In this document: one piece after another, positions 1 to 12,041 of the stretch
How positions within the stretch are numbered: position 1 is the first letter of the stretch
Layout of the letters: each line of letters begins with the position of its first letter
NCBI GenBank assembly: GCA_949987705.1
Contig: OX465284.1
Coordinates: forward strand, 109,475,163 to 109,539,162
Direction of reading: 5' to 3'
Length of the DNA stretch: 64,000 nt
Source of the DNA: Thereva unica
Taxonomy: Eukaryota > Arthropoda > Insecta > Diptera > Therevidae
The notes under the pieces: model-generated
Databases searched by the model: none
What the model was told of the DNA's origin: nothing
Seen by the model: only the letters and a program-made list of their open reading frames with translations
Made by a program: the position numbers and the translations under genes

Positions 1-377
1 ATGTTATCGCATTTTTTTTATTAGACCTTAATTTAATCCGCACTACTCTAGATAAGCCTAGTATTTATTTAGAATGTAGTTTATGACTGATGATGTGTCG
101 TCTTAGTGTATTTAATTAATCAATAATTAATAAACATGTAGAAAATCTGATTGCAGTGTTATTTATTGTTAATTTTAATAAATACTTGCTAAACAAAGTG
201 AATTGCGATATGGAACTATGGAGGTTTTGTTTGATAGATAATATCAATAAAATATAGTGATAAAGCGGGTCAATATTTGACCATAGACTGTAAAAGGGGT
301 TTATGTAATCAAAAAATCCGGAAAAGACATAATAATAGGTAAAAAGGACAATCCTAAATATACTCAATGAGCTAAGT
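1..377. other. AT-rich spacer, no gene seen
   Basis: This stretch is AT-rich with scattered short open frames. The 83-codon minus-strand frame at 116-367 is low-complexity and hydrophobic and shows no domain. I see nothing I can support here. Confidence 0.6.
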
Positions 378-379
378 TA

Positions 380-513
380 CACGAAGACGCATACTGCAGA
401 CGCAAAAAACTTTTTTTCGGTAATGGGCTCTTACTCTGAATGAAGTGTTTCTATCTCCGTATGCTTTGGTTTACCGAAAAAAGCGTTTAAAACTTGCTTC
501 ATGCGTCTTCGTG
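380..513. mobile_element. Short MITE flanked by TA
   Basis: A 134-bp element has inverted ends that read CACGAAGACGCAT from both sides. After this perfect 13 bp the arms stay similar, and both contain a T-run followed by CGGTAA. TA dinucleotides flank it at 378-379 and 514-515, as expected for a Tc1/mariner-type target duplication. It has no coding capacity. The superfamily is inferred from TA only. Confidence 0.65.
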
Positions 514-1418
514 TATTTTGGTCCAATGACATTCAAAATAAAAGTACATTTGACGTTTTAATTGAGAATATCGACTATTGAGCAGATAGTATGCTTTTTT
601 TATATGGTAGGTTTCAACTAAAGACCAATACCCCGTTCTACACAGCCAAAAACCGAAGATCTTTTTCGGATATACAGTAGGAGTCAAAATTGGGACACTT
701 TTCCTACTTTTTCTTTCTTCTTCTTTAATCGGTTGGCAGGCAGTACAAGCAGGACGTCTCCGCAACGGATACCCTGATATCGAACTCCATTCACGATTTG
801 TTTCCACTCTTGACGATTTTTGGCGACGTCTCGAGCCTTGATTACTGATAATCGTTGATCTTTAGCCAGGTTTTCTTCGGTGCTGATAGCTGAATTCCCC
901 AGTCGGCGGGACGGTCTCGCCAGAGAAGTGGCAAGCGATAATCATCCATTCGGCAAACATGTCCAAACAACCGTAGTCGACGTTTTTACATTTCTTCTTC
1001 GATCAGTGTCAGCTGATCGCATCTTTGTCGAACTGTCTTGTTTCGAAAGAGATCGCGAAGTGGGACACCGAGGATCTGGCTCAAGCATCGCATTTGGAAG
1101 ACCTCGAGCTTCTTAGCGTCTGGTTTGAGCAGTGTCCACGCTTCAGATCAATAAAGAAGAAGCGGAAGGACCACTTGAACCAGGCGAATGTTGCTGTTGC
1201 CTGGCCGATGCGCCTGCGAACGTCGGCCGACGATGCTAGTTTTGTTTCCTCTACCAAATATTTGAACCTCGGAACCTGTCGTACGGCATCGTCGTATGGC
1301 GTAGCGACGTCTCCCTGTCGGAAACCTGTCTGAATCGGGAACTCCTCGGATAAGTTGCTTCGAATACGAGCGCTGCTGGTTAAGCCATCGTACGACGCTT
1401 GGAGAAGTTAGATGATTT

Positions 1419-2072
1419 TTAATGGCACGTGTTCGGTTTCCAAAGCTCTCCACAAGCTGATCGAAATCGATGAAAACGACGACAAACGATAGAAATAAGG
1501 CTAATACCGCGATAATTCTTGCATTCCAGATGGTCGACTTTCTTCAAAATTGGCACAACGATCGCTTTCTTCCACGCCGACGGGACACGATCCGAATGCC
1601 ATATGTGTGTTATGAGGACGTGGAGTTGTTGTGATAAGATATCACCTCCGGCTTTGATCATCTCGGCGGTTACTTGGTCTATTCCCGGCGCTTTTCCATT
1701 TTTCAACGATTTTATTGCCGCCTCCACCTTGATAATTGTCTGTTCGGTATCGAGAAACTGACTCGTCGCTTCTCGTTCCGATTTCATTTTCTGTCGAACT
1801 TCTTTGTTCAATCTTCGGTATTGCTCGAAATCGACGTGTTTCATTTGTTTCCGCCGATAGATGTGATCCATACTTGGCTGTCCGACGTCCGACGAGATCC
1901 ATGGCTGCGTCCGTTTACGGATAGGTGGACACAACTCCATTGCGCACCCCACAATGGACTCCGATACTTGAATTTCGTCTACATCGAAATAGGTATTGCG
2001 AACGCCGCGAATTGGTTGGATAATGCCATTTGAAACTCTCGCCCGATGGCCGGGTCCCGTAGGCACGCCCAA
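1419..2072 (-). pseudogene. Reverse transcriptase fragment of RTE-like LINE
   Basis: This 217-codon open frame covers the fingers part of a non-LTR reverse transcriptase. Visible motifs in order are KNGKAPGIDQVTAEMIKAGG, then SAWKKAIVVPILKK, then CKNYRGISLIS; these are the canonical motifs that precede the catalytic palm. After the last motif the sequence jumps to a region that in the copy at 60 kb reads VVVFIDF, in a different frame, so the first catalytic aspartate region is lost or shifted. The Y-A-D-D box is absent. The N-terminal third includes the lysine and arginine-rich linker RRLNKEVRQKMKSEREA, which is also present in the copy at 60024-60314. The product would be non-functional. Identification as LINE RT is firm; the precise clade is not. 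Confidence 0.85.
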
Positions 2073-2324
2073 TTCTTGGCTGGTGGCGGCGCAGTGTTCT
2101 TCGCTCTTTATAATCGTATCTGTAGTTTCGCCCTAACAATGGTCCGATGCACAATCGAGCCCACGCATTGCACGTACGTCTTTGAGCGTCGATCCGAATG
2201 TTGCGTTGATCAAAACGTCGTGTAACATCGCCGAGTCGTTGCCGGATGGATTTCGCCAGGTGAGTTGGCGAAAGATGTTGTTGCCAACGATCAAGTTGTT
2301 TGACGCTGCGAATGAAAGAAGGCG

Positions 2325-2654
2325 TTAGCTGTTGTCGTTAATTACTCCATGTTGGAATTTGCCCATTGCTCCTTCCCAGTCGGTTCGATCTGATCCTGAA
2401 TGTGCATTGAAGTCGACCGCGAGTATTATTAATTCGGTTCGAGGTATCGTATCCAGTGTCTGTCGAAGCTGATCGTAAAATTCGTCCTTCTTCGCATCCG
2501 GTCTGGTTTCAGTTGGCGTATGAGGGCATACGATATAGGTCTTGATCGTTCCACCGATAGTTATAATCTCCAAACGCTCGGATATCGGTTGGACTGCTGC
2601 TGACAATCCGTCGATCAACCTTAAACCCGACGACGGCCTGTCGTTCCTCACCAT
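2325..2654 (-). pseudogene. APE-type endonuclease fragment of RTE-like LINE
   Basis: This 109-codon frame is the middle of an exonuclease-endonuclease-phosphatase domain that nicks target DNA in non-LTR elements. The segment YDQLRQTLDTIPRTELIIL leads into AVDFNAHSGSDRTDWEGA, which corresponds to the conserved G-D-F-N-x-H box, with the glycine replaced by valine here. The earlier Y-A-P-T-E box is altered to PHTPTE. The domain continues in other frames down to about 2230, where the codons for a decayed S-D-H box would lie. It belongs to the same element as the reverse transcriptase fragment downstream on the minus strand. The replaced residues and frame breaks indicate a pseudogene. Confidence 0.8.
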
Positions 2655-2768
2655 CGGAATAGTAAAGCGTCATCGTTTCTTCGATGGTTGGCGACGAGAG
2701 ATTTGATTTTTGTAAAGAGGCAAGACCAGAAAGTTATCGGGGTGGAAGAAATGGAAAAACGAAGGAAC

Positions 2769-2833
2769 GTGGATTCGAACCACGAATCTCTGAAATGGTA
2801 GTCAGGCGTTTTAACGCCTTAGGCTGCCAAGGT
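2769..2833 (-). repeat. tRNA-derived SINE head, copy 1
   Basis: On the minus strand the segment carries a box-A-like GGCAGCCTAAGGCG and, about 45 bases later, a box-B GGTTCGAATCC, the internal RNA polymerase III promoter of tRNA genes. It matches copies at 11980-12041, 19845-19907 and 61701-61754. It cannot fold into a complete tRNA with an intact acceptor stem, so a SINE is the better reading. It sits immediately upstream of the RTE-like LINE. Confidence 0.75.
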
Positions 2834-4721
2834 CACACCGGCGGTTCAGATGTGATACTTCTATCTTATTTTTACAATTTCTGAGAACATCCTACTCTAC
2901 CCTATTCCCTGTGTTTCAAGCTAAGTCGACTAGGAGACATAATCACATGAAAAATGGTAATTTGAATTACAAAACCCAAACGATTTTACAACAAATCTAC
3001 CACCAAGGCGCATTATTCTAGGTCAAAGAATATATAAAAGGTAACTCCCTCACAAATGGCACCTTTTTCACTTTTCCTCTCACCCTCCTCCCCCTCTTAA
3101 GGCGGTCAAGATTAGCATCTATTAAAATTAGCATAAATCACTCTCAACAATTCCACAAATGTCAAATTAACATTAATTATCGCCCATTCAATCGCCGGCC
3201 TTCATGTACATCAAAGTCAATTACACATTTACCACCTGGTAACTACCTTAGGAGCGTCCGAGTGGGTCTCCACTCCGCAGGGCACTTCCCCGCCACCTCT
3301 CTCTCTGTGGATCTCGGGCTTATGATACACTCGTCAATCAGGAATCAGCAAGCGGCTGGTAATTGAAACCCGTGTCTGTGGCCACCAAATTACCGTGATC
3401 GGGCGGCCAAATCACCGATAATTTTCTCGAGAGGCCAATCATTATTTTCTCGTTCATTTCTGTTCATTTCTCATTCATTGCCTTTTAGTTATCGCGTTTG
3501 CCCGCAAGGTGTCGCATGTATTGTGTGTTGTTTACACAGAAGCTTCTCTATTCGCGTCCCACACTCTTTCTCTCGGTCTCCAGGTAAACACATAGTTGTA
3601 GTCCTCAGGTAAAAAAACTGAGGAAATCAATTACGACTCGTGGTTAATGGATTCCACTCGAGTTCGTTATGGATCAAACAATAGTGCACAGGTGATAAAT
3701 TATTCACGGCACGGGGGGCAATGTGCAGATGTGGATTATGATTGATATCAGTCGCATTTGGCGGATGTCGACCCAGCACCCGTCGGGACACACCATAGTC
3801 AAGTGTAACCTTTCTCTAGCTCCTTATGGTAATCATAATAAAACGTTACAACGCGCCATAAGTACATATACACATAAAGGACGCAGGAAGGGCGGTAAGC
3901 CTTTTTATGGGGGTGGATTTTCGGGTTAACTGTTTCGGTTGATTTCTGAGCTCGTGGCAGAAAGACTTTTCTTCGTTTACGGCGCGCGGCCGACGAGAGC
4001 AAAGGAAGGTATGGCACGCAAATTCCTTGTTTAACCCAATTACCTTCACTTGTATATCGTGCGGGGGAAGCATCACCTTGCCCCCAAACCGCCGCCACTG
4101 ATCATAGACCCTAATCTTGAATTTATGGGGCGTAAGCTTGGCACTAAAGCCCGTAACTTTCGGGGTAACCGATCAGCTGTTACAATCGCAATAATTCATT
4201 TCCACTAATTATGATGAAGGTGTTGAACTGATAAGCATTTCACGCGTGGAAACGTTTACTTTTAATGCGTGGGTCAAGTCGGCTTGTTTCGTTGTTAATT
4301 ATTGTCATCAAAATCGATTAGGTGGGTTTTTTGTGTGGGCTTCAAGCTTGGAACAGGGAATTTTGCTGAGTGTTGTTGAATTTTTTGGTGCAATGTTGCA
4401 CAGAAGATGCTGTGGTAAGTCATGAAACAAGGTGTATTACATCAAAAGGCATGACGCACTCTAAATGTTCTGCAGCGGTAATGCAAGCGTCTTAGAACTT
4501 AGCTATCGTGGTTCCACACGAGCGTACACAAGACACCATAGCAGTCGGCTGCAAAAGCGGGTTATGGAGAAGAGGGTATGAGAGGGCGAAGTAAAGAAAT
4601 CTGACATGATTGTTGAGTTGACACTGACAGTGTTCTATAGCAACAACATTCCACAGTTGTTGGTATTGTTGGTGGAATTGAAGAACAGTAGCAATGCAAT
4701 GTCGATACTGGACCAAGTTTA
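2834..4721. other. Unassigned spacer
   Basis: About 1.9 kb of mixed composition with no supported gene. A short phrase near 2920 (CAAGCTAAGTCG) recurs near 18205. The overlapping minus-strand frames at 3799-4098 show no domain. From 3060 to 3720 the sequence looks single-copy within this window. Confidence 0.5.
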
Positions 4722-5521
4722 GGTTTGCGTCTTGACTAAAACTTTTTTTGGTATGGTGGTAGGATCGGATGTGAGCTTTATTCACGACAGGAACCTCAAG
4801 TCGGCAGTTCGACGGGTAGGTTGATTGTCTTTATTGAATGAGCTTTCTGATTTATCTGGTCTATCTGGTCTGCCTGGTCTATATAGCTGACAAATTAATA
4901 CAACTATTCAAATAGACAGGTATATAACCCATTTATGTCTAGGTTGGAAAGTTGAGTCAAGGTTGAGTTGAAATTTCGATCACCGAATATGATATCGAGT
5001 GGAATTCACTTTGAGGTGAAATAGAGTTGAACTGCAATCAAAACATAACCTCGAATTTGTGTGTGAAGTTCTCATTTATAGATACATAAAAATTCAGAAC
5101 GAAATAATTTGTTGTTCCTGTGCAACCAAAAACACCAACCACAAAAATTACGCCGAGGGCAGACTTCACGAATGGTAAACAAACAAAACAAATGTCACTC
5201 CAACCCAATTATAACTCAACCCGCGTATATGAGGCGAAATATCAACTCGACTCAGGTAGAAGAGCTGAGTTGGGTTAAGTGGGTTTCAACTTATTCCCGT
5301 TTATGACTGGGTTGAACCTAAGATGGACCTGGGTTGAGTCTAGTATGACGGGGTAATATATACCAGACATATAAGACCCGCTATATAGGTAGGCAGTTTC
5401 ACATTTAGACCAACGTACTTGTCTAGCAGTGCAATTGCCAACCTGAGGTTCTTGCCGAAATAAAGCTCACATCCGAGCCGATCACCACACCACAAAAAAA
5501 GCGTTAGCCAAGACACAGACC
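4722..5521. mobile_element. Long-inverted-repeat element, copy 1
   Basis: The ends are inverted copies over about 80 bp. Both arms contain GATGTGAGCTTTATT followed after a few bases by GGAACCTCA or AGAACCTCA, and both begin like GGTYTGYGTCTTG. The interior has TCTGGTCTA repeats near 4855-4885 and many GGTTGAGTT-like words, but no coding frame. Related elements lie at 31742-32202 and 55052-55779, and a lone end at 51886-51966. I cannot see a convincing target duplication, so the superfamily is unknown. Confidence 0.7.
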
Positions 5522-5733
5522 ATAATTTTGTTCCTTAGTCGAGAAAAGTGTCGCGTGCCTTGTTTGAGTGCCATACAGGTGATTTGACGCTGTGAGTGCA
5601 TACCTGTTGCAGTCTACGAGCGGACGAGTTTTATTTTTACCCGGGTATTTCGAGTGTAATTCGACGGCGAAGTGGAAGGAGTAGTATTTGGTTGTGCCTA
5701 CATCCAGGTAGCAAAACGAAGATGTTGCAAAGG

Positions 5734-5949
5734 CCTCTGTGCTGAAAGTCGAGTCATCACGACACGAACCGACAAGTCGTTTGAGTTTGACTTTTCAATC
5801 GAATCACAACTTTCAGTAAAGGGGTCTAAGCTCAACTAAACATTTCAACTCTAGGCCCCTTAGCTGAAAGTCGTAATTTGACTGAAACGTCACTTTCTTC
5901 AACTCAAACGACTTGTCGTGTCATGACGACTCGACTTTCAGCGCAGGGG
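5734..5949. mobile_element. Foldback element, copy 1 (near-complete palindrome)
   Basis: The whole 216 bp folds on itself. The outer arms read GTGCTGAAAGTCGAGTC and GCGCTGAAAGTCGAGTC from the two ends, followed in both by GACAAGTCGTTTGAGTT. The pairing continues inward through CTTTCAGTAAAGGGGTCTA on one side and CTTTCAGCTAAGGGGCCTA on the other. It is non-coding. A second full copy is at 39565-39742 and a single arm at 54917-54995. Confidence 0.8.
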
Positions 5950-8280
5950 TATATGACTTTAGGGTTTTTATCCCCCGGATTCCGTTAGCCAAATACCACT
6001 GCACAAGGTCAGATGTGAAGAACGGGAATTTAGGGCATTCGTGGGAGATGTTATAACAGCTCCTGTTGCACATATTGTTGTCGTTCTCTGTACTGTCTAA
6101 AAACGAGCAACCTTTATTTTTACCACAATTGGTTTTCTAGGTTTAGACATCATACAACTGAATTAAAACTAGAATTAACTTTCGAGTTTGTAATTTCAGG
6201 CTTGACTAATTTTTGTTAACGCTTCAATCCTTTTGGGGTATCAAGGGTCTTCACAGAGACATTCAGACTCGTTATTATTATTTTTCGTATTTGATTCCTT
6301 TTCTCAAATAGAATTGCTGAGATTTTTGTTACAGTAAAAACAAATCTATTTTCTACAACGTCAACAATTTATTATGAGCCCAGAGTTTGCTGAGCTCCAA
6401 CTGCTCCTACCAAAAAAAACTGTTTGTCACTCCTGGAAAATTGCCGAGCAGATCCCTTAAAATTGTCCTATTCTTCTAAAGTAATTGTTTTTGAGAAATC
6501 CAATTCCACTCGGAGGAAACTTGCATGTTTTCTTTCAACAAAAATAAATTGAATAAAGAAATTGAATAAATCCTGAGACGGCATTTGTTCCTTATACTCC
6601 TATACTTACTGGGCTTCCTCCAAATTGCTCGATTGTGACTCCCTGAACAGCCGAAATCATTTTCCTTCTTGCAGGTGGCACTTTGTGGATGGTGACTCTT
6701 TATAAATAAAAATCGTGATCAACCTCAGCCTTTCATGTCTGCTTTTAATCGACCTTGAGATGTTCTTTTGGTAACAAGCCAAGTATATTCCGAAAGGACC
6801 TTCTACTGCCAGGCAGTCCTCTACATCAATACTAGAAGCTTGAGTATCCTTCCTACCCTCGCCAGTTTTCTGTGTGATATTGCGGAGAGCACAGCACTGA
6901 TGTGCGATATGTGGGGAATAGCGACGACACGATGACATGTTTTCAAGATTTGCCTCAATGAAATCCGAAGGATATCAAGGACTGCTCTCGCAAATGCGCC
7001 TCATTATCCATGCCTGGTTAGGCCTTGCCTGTGCGATAGTCGCCTCCTTGTGCATATATTAACCTATAATTAAAGGTGGCTCCGTGCTCGTGCTGCTGGG
7101 ACTACACATAGTTCTGTGGTGGTGGCCTTCTATCCTTTCTTGGTCTCTCGTTGCCACAAACCAAGCTCTCGGCAGTTGTGCCCCCAGAACACTTGTATTG
7201 TGCACAGATGATTGCTCCATCACCGGAATAAGGGTTGGGCAGTAGAAAATTTTACTGCAGCACTGTGTGCTGGGCCTGTACTGTTGAACCCCTTTTCAGA
7301 GGATATGCTGCTCCCCCCGGGGGGCTTACCCAATGAAATGGCCTGAATCTGATTATGCCTCGACCGTAAATAAAATCGCGATTTAAATTTTAGATGAACT
7401 CAAAATCTCGCCCCGGGGATGCATATTTTTCGGTGTGGACACCCCCCACTACTCAGCTCCATCCAAGTCCTTACGTGCACAGCCATTAATTTCCCAGGGT
7501 CGCAAGTCCCAAATCACCGTCAAAGGAGACTGTTTTTATTGTAATTAAACTAAATTTAATTATAATTAACCTTTTTTAAGTAGACAACAACAACAAAACG
7601 CGCTTTTCCGAGGGTGAATTACAAAAGCTCAAACGAAATTAGCAGGTGAACAATTTTGGGCGCGTTTTAAATGTTTTATTAACCGTGAGAGAGGAGAGAG
7701 CGTTTCTAAATTTAAATAAAAAAGAGGCGGTTTCTATACTATAAACAATTTGCGCGAAGGTTTTGCACAAAGGTTTTCGAAGGTTTTCGAAGGTTTTTCG
7801 AAGGGCAAACGTCGTTTTTGCGTTCTTTAGTGGCGCGGTGTTATTGTGTGGAGGATGAAATCTTTTGACGACCTCATGGTTCGTTAACCTAGGGCAGGTT
7901 CCTTCGCATTTGTGTACACCTCTGTGCACATTCATTCGTGCATTCAAGCATGACAGTTTCATGTTTCGTTTTTTTTCTTTCTTGCATATCAAAGACGAAA
8001 TATTATTAAAGGTTTTTTTTTTTTTTTGAAGTGGAAATTAAGAAAATTTGATTATTTTTTGGGATAATGACGAAAGACCTTTTCGTTTTGGGTATGTCCC
8101 TTGAAGTAATTGATTAATTGTATTATAAATTTTCATTTTTCTTTTTAAAAATTTTCGCTTGGAAGTGAAAGAATGTATTTCGGATCGATGCCTACTTCAT
8201 TCCATTAGTCGGAGCAACTACGAAAGTCCTTACATGTCACGCTCGTGCAGCCTTGTCATCACCTTAACTTATTTATTCAT
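5950..8280. other. Unassigned spacer
   Basis: No gene or recognisable element supported. A 12-base C6G6 palindrome lies near 7310-7325. The 117-codon minus frame at 7639-7992 and the 93-codon minus frame at 6657-6938 show no domain and are probably chance frames. Confidence 0.5.
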
Positions 8281-8399
8281 GATTTCTCATTCGTCGATGT
8301 TGACTCAACTCTCAGCAATTCGGATCACTACCTAATATACGTAAATTTCTCATATCGATCTTCTGTTCCAACCAACACAGCTCCGATAAGAACTCTTTA
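8281..8399 (+). pseudogene. Endonuclease C-terminus of a non-LTR element
   Basis: A short plus-strand frame reads FVDVDSTLSNSDHYLIYVNF. The S-D-H triad followed by a beta-strand is the conserved C-terminal box of LINE apurinic-type endonucleases, where the histidine and aspartate are catalytic. The frame then ends at a stop near 8399. Neighbouring sequence up to about 8480 continues in the style of LINE linker but is too decayed to follow. No reverse transcriptase is adjacent, so this is an isolated fragment. Assignment to a clade is not possible from so little sequence, and chance resemblance remains possible. Confidence 0.5.
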
Positions 8400-10235
8400 A
8401 CACTGTGAAAGAGTTAACCGCCAGTGCTTATTCGGTACTTTCAAATCATTGACTGGGACTTGTGTTTCCGTGGTAAGAACAGAAAATCTGGCACCAGGCT
8501 TTCCTTTTTTTTATGTGACATGGTCAAGTTCAGGAATCACCCTTTGTACCACTAGACCGTCATGTCGTTCAACTCATGGTGCAATGTCTAGTAGTAAGCT
8601 TAAAATAGAAAAAGAATAGGAAAGGTTAAGGGTAGTCTGGTGGAAGGCAGTGAGCCTCGCGTTTGCACTACTGGGTGTTATATGAGTGCATCCATTTTTT
8701 AACAGCCAGGTGAGTCACAACCGTCAGGGCTAGTAAGAGACAGTCTTGTTGGAGTGTTGTGCCTCCTGAAACACTGGCTAGTGGGCAGCCGACAAAGGCT
8801 GTGACGCCAACAGTACCAGACTACCAGTTGAACAAGGAGGTACACCGACCGCTAGATGAAGACCTAGTAAATCTCTAAGGCATAAGTCGAATAGAAGAAT
8901 TATTCGGAAGTGTACCATCCATCCAATGGCGCTGCAGCCCAAATCGAGCTTTGGCCTCCTCCAGGGTATTTCTCCAAGTTTGACGGTCCCTTGCAGCATG
9001 TCTCAAGTTCCGGATGTTGAGTATTGCTACAGAAGTGTACGAACGCCATTAAAACACTCTCTCGAACTTAGGAAAAATGGTCCGATGATGGTTTTCGAGA
9101 CACTGGGTCAGTGATTTTCTCGACGTGCAGTGGTGTGAGTGTGGGTTCTCTGTCGAGAGTTTGGTTTATTGACTCAACGTTTAACTCCTGAGATCGGCGG
9201 TGAACGATACATTTGCATTATCGGCAACATTCTCTATTACCGCTCTAACAACTTCATTGGATTGTCGCGGACGTCGTCGAATGGGACGCTGGCGAGTGGC
9301 TACAGACCTGTATTCAAAAAATTCTTTACCAAACTACGAATTGTGTTGTTTGAGCGGGCCGAATTTCTCCCGTATTTCTTACGATAAGCTTTCACAATTG
9401 ATCAATTGTTTTCAATGTAAAGCGCTACAATTTCAACGAGTTTTTCCGATGTGAGTAGACTGCAGTCGCTGTAATGATGCTGATTGACAAATAGGGAGCC
9501 AAAAAAGTCAAAAATATAAAATCATTCGCCCTCTTCCCCCACCCCTTATCCCCATATGTGCTGTAAGCGCCGCCCTTGTGTCCAAACTTTTTGTCTTGTC
9601 ATACTTGACATACGTGTCGGCGAGGGGCGGGTTAGTAGATCAACAGAATGCGCCATTTGCACTCTCAGATAACTGCGTGGCTTGAGTTCCGTCTGCGGTT
9701 GTTTTTTGAGCATTTGAAGCTATGTCAGACGTAGCCACGAGGAAAACTTGAAAGTAGACCAAGTTTTACGTGGTGTTCAAGCTGTTTTTCAATATATTTA
9801 AGCTGCATTTGCATACATGCTCTTCTCTACTATCTCTATCAATGACCGCCCGCACCGCAAGCGCGCATACATCTGTGTCCAGCTTTACTTCTATTCTCTC
9901 CAAAATCATGGATACACAGCCATGGATGACTTAAAAGCTTATGGCATATGACGTGCTCGGCTCAAAAGCATTTGTTGTGCTCAGTAGTGATCTTGTGTGA
10001 TGTTTTCACCCACATTCGACGCACCTTGGTGAAAGCAAATAGGAAAACTTTCTGCAAATGACACTCAAAGCTCGACATATTCACACAAAAAAATATATAC
10101 ATGAATGATAAGAAGTTTTTGACAGATGATTTGAGGATTCTAATCTGACAGTTTTCCCCTGGATATTACTGCTGGCGCCATCTATTGCAAAACAGCGATT
10201 TATCATTTTTAATCCTATAATTCAAAAGCCCATGA
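8400..10235. other. Unassigned, partly dispersed repeat
   Basis: No gene. The segment near 8926-8965 (GCGCTGCAGCCCAAATCGAG) recurs in diverged form near 29388-29420, next to a LINE RNase H relic, so 8.6-9.0 kb probably includes LINE debris on the minus strand. The rest shows nothing I can support. Confidence 0.45.
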
Positions 10236-10470
10236 TGGTGTACGACGAAGCAGAGCTAAAAACACTGCATAATGGACAATAAAGTGATCGAATAACAACA
10301 GAAACTGGAGTGAAACAAGGTTGCCTCCTTTCACCGTTACTCTTCATTACTGACTGTACTTGACGAAATATTAAACTAAGCCAGCCAGGAATCAAATGGC
10401 GAATGGTAGAACAGCTTTGGCAAATCAAACAGATAAAGAAAAGCAAATGGTCGTGGATAGGGCATATACC
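10236..10470 (+). pseudogene. Internally deleted LINE reverse transcriptase
   Basis: The plus strand encodes TETGVKQGCLLSPLLF, the conserved RT motif just before the Y-A-D-D box. The frame then passes through a stop and jumps to WRMVEQLWQIKQIKKSKWSW followed by IGHIP. Those two pieces are normally separated by the catalytic box and thumb in RTE-like reverse transcriptases, so an internal deletion has joined them. It also has an in-frame stop before TGVKQG. It is a dead scrap. No matching 5' portion is visible upstream. It differs from the RTE-like family at 720 and 59695, whose motif reads IQTGVRQGDVDSPLLF. Confidence 0.65.
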
Positions 10471-11979
10471 CTACGAAAAAAATAATGCGTTAACACAAGT
10501 ATAACTTCACATTTCGATGGAGAAGCTTTGTAGAAGCGCTATGCTCACAAGAGGTGTAAACAAGGATAACAACCCTCTTACAAATCGAAAACAGTAGGGA
10601 TGCAATAAAATATATTTTCTTCACAAAAGACAAGTGCCCCTCAAAACCCCTCGTCATCCTCGAAATAGACACGCTTTTGTCACCAAATACCCACTTGGCA
10701 CATCCCTTCCAAAGTGTAACAACAGAGGTTCAATTATTTCGACGTCATCGCCACCACTGTTGACTGCCACTTAACTGAAACTATCTCATAGGGAAAAATC
10801 CAATTAAAAGTAAAAATCCCACGAGTTTGGCGCGGCGCGTCTCCATTTGCATATCCAGGTGAGCACAAGAATCTCCATTTTAATATTTATGAGATTAATT
10901 AAAGCAAAACACACAGAAATTCGCTTTGAATGCGATTCAACAATTCAGCACTCAAGTAGCTCGAGTGGGCGGGGGCGCAACCAGCCAAGTACGGCCGACC
11001 AAAACAACCTTTGAAGTCGGGGATTACATGTCGGATGTGCCACCACCATCCGGGGAGATTCGGTGTGTGGCTCGAGGGCTCGTCGCCATATCACATTTCT
11101 GGATGGAAAAACATCGAGCTATTAGTGCGAGGCAATGCCCGTGCAAACTACACTCTTGAACATCATGCAACAATTGAGTCAATAGATGGCGGGCGGGCGG
11201 CGTACTACACGCAATTCTTGACAGGATCCTTGGAGGAATCTCCTTAAGAAATGATTTTAGCACGCACCCGAAGACTTCACTAAGCACGCTATATGCCTCC
11301 TCGTGTATGTTCCAATAGACGTAGCTTGTCAGTGTGGTTTGGTTTTTTGGATACCAATGGCTGTGTGTATGGGGGAGATCCTGTTGTTGTCAATCCTTCA
11401 TTCATTTCCGGGCTACTGACAAGCAGTTGGAGGGTGGCTGGGGGAGGAAGAGCATTGATACAAATGTTCTGGGGATTTTATGTTTCGGGATGTTTGTGCG
11501 GAGGAAATTGGAATTTCTTGAATATTTGTGGAAAACTCATTTCAAGTTTGGAGATAAACAGTGCGAAGTCAGGTTTCAAATTATTTCGAAGTATTTAAGG
11601 GATAAGAATCTGAGGATTTCATTAGGGCTAAATTGGTGTATTTCGGGCGGAATTGATAATTAAGTTTCGGTACGTTTCCAGATCAACATCATTTGTTTTA
11701 ATTGAAGCAGCAATAATTGTAGGTTGGTACCTACGGATCTGCAAATTACATAAAACTTTACTTGCATTGCTTTTTAGGACTCAAATATGGAAGGAGTGAA
11801 CGCAGTAACCTCGCAGAGAGGTTACTAGAGGTTAAGGTAGTGAAGGTAAGAGTAAGAACTGTCACCAATAACATTCGGTTGATATACATATTTCATTGTA
11901 CTCCCACAACAGAACCCTGCAATCGGTGGTCGAATAGATGGCTTCCTCAATTTGCACTGTTGGAAGACGAAGAACCAAG
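10471..11979. other. Unassigned spacer
   Basis: No supported gene. Overlapping frames at 10926-11287 and 11293-11663 lack domains and run in several frames and both strands, which argues for chance. The region around 10800-11250 is somewhat more GC-rich than its surroundings. Confidence 0.45.
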
Positions 11980-12041
11980 CCGCGGATTGGATTTGTCCCA
12001 CGGACCACTGAAACGGTAGTCGAGCGCCTTAACCCCTAGGC
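11980..12041 (-). repeat. tRNA-derived SINE head, copy 2 (interrupted)
   Basis: On the minus strand GCCTAGGGGTTAAGGCGCTC and GACTACCGTTTCAGTGGTCC match the SINE copy at 19845. Box B is decayed. The head is cut at 12041 by a hAT-like element; comparison with the uninterrupted copy places the break inside box A. Confidence 0.7.

Larger units (their letters stand above)
720..2700 (-). mobile_element. Degraded RTE-like LINE, copy 1
   Basis: Read on the minus strand, this is a non-LTR retrotransposon relic. The order is apurinic-type endonuclease (about 2654 down to 2230), linker, reverse transcriptase (about 2070 down to 1420) and a 3' domain ending in a purine-rich GAAGAAGAAAG tail near 720-730. 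The frame is broken several times and a large part of the palm domain is deleted, so it is dead. A second copy of the same family lies on the plus strand at 59695-61452. The two share the linker and 3' half at clearly recognisable identity. Protein motifs resemble the RTE-like endonuclease/reverse transcriptases common in insects; the clade is inferred. A tRNA-derived SINE abuts its 5' side at 2769-2833. Confidence 0.8.
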
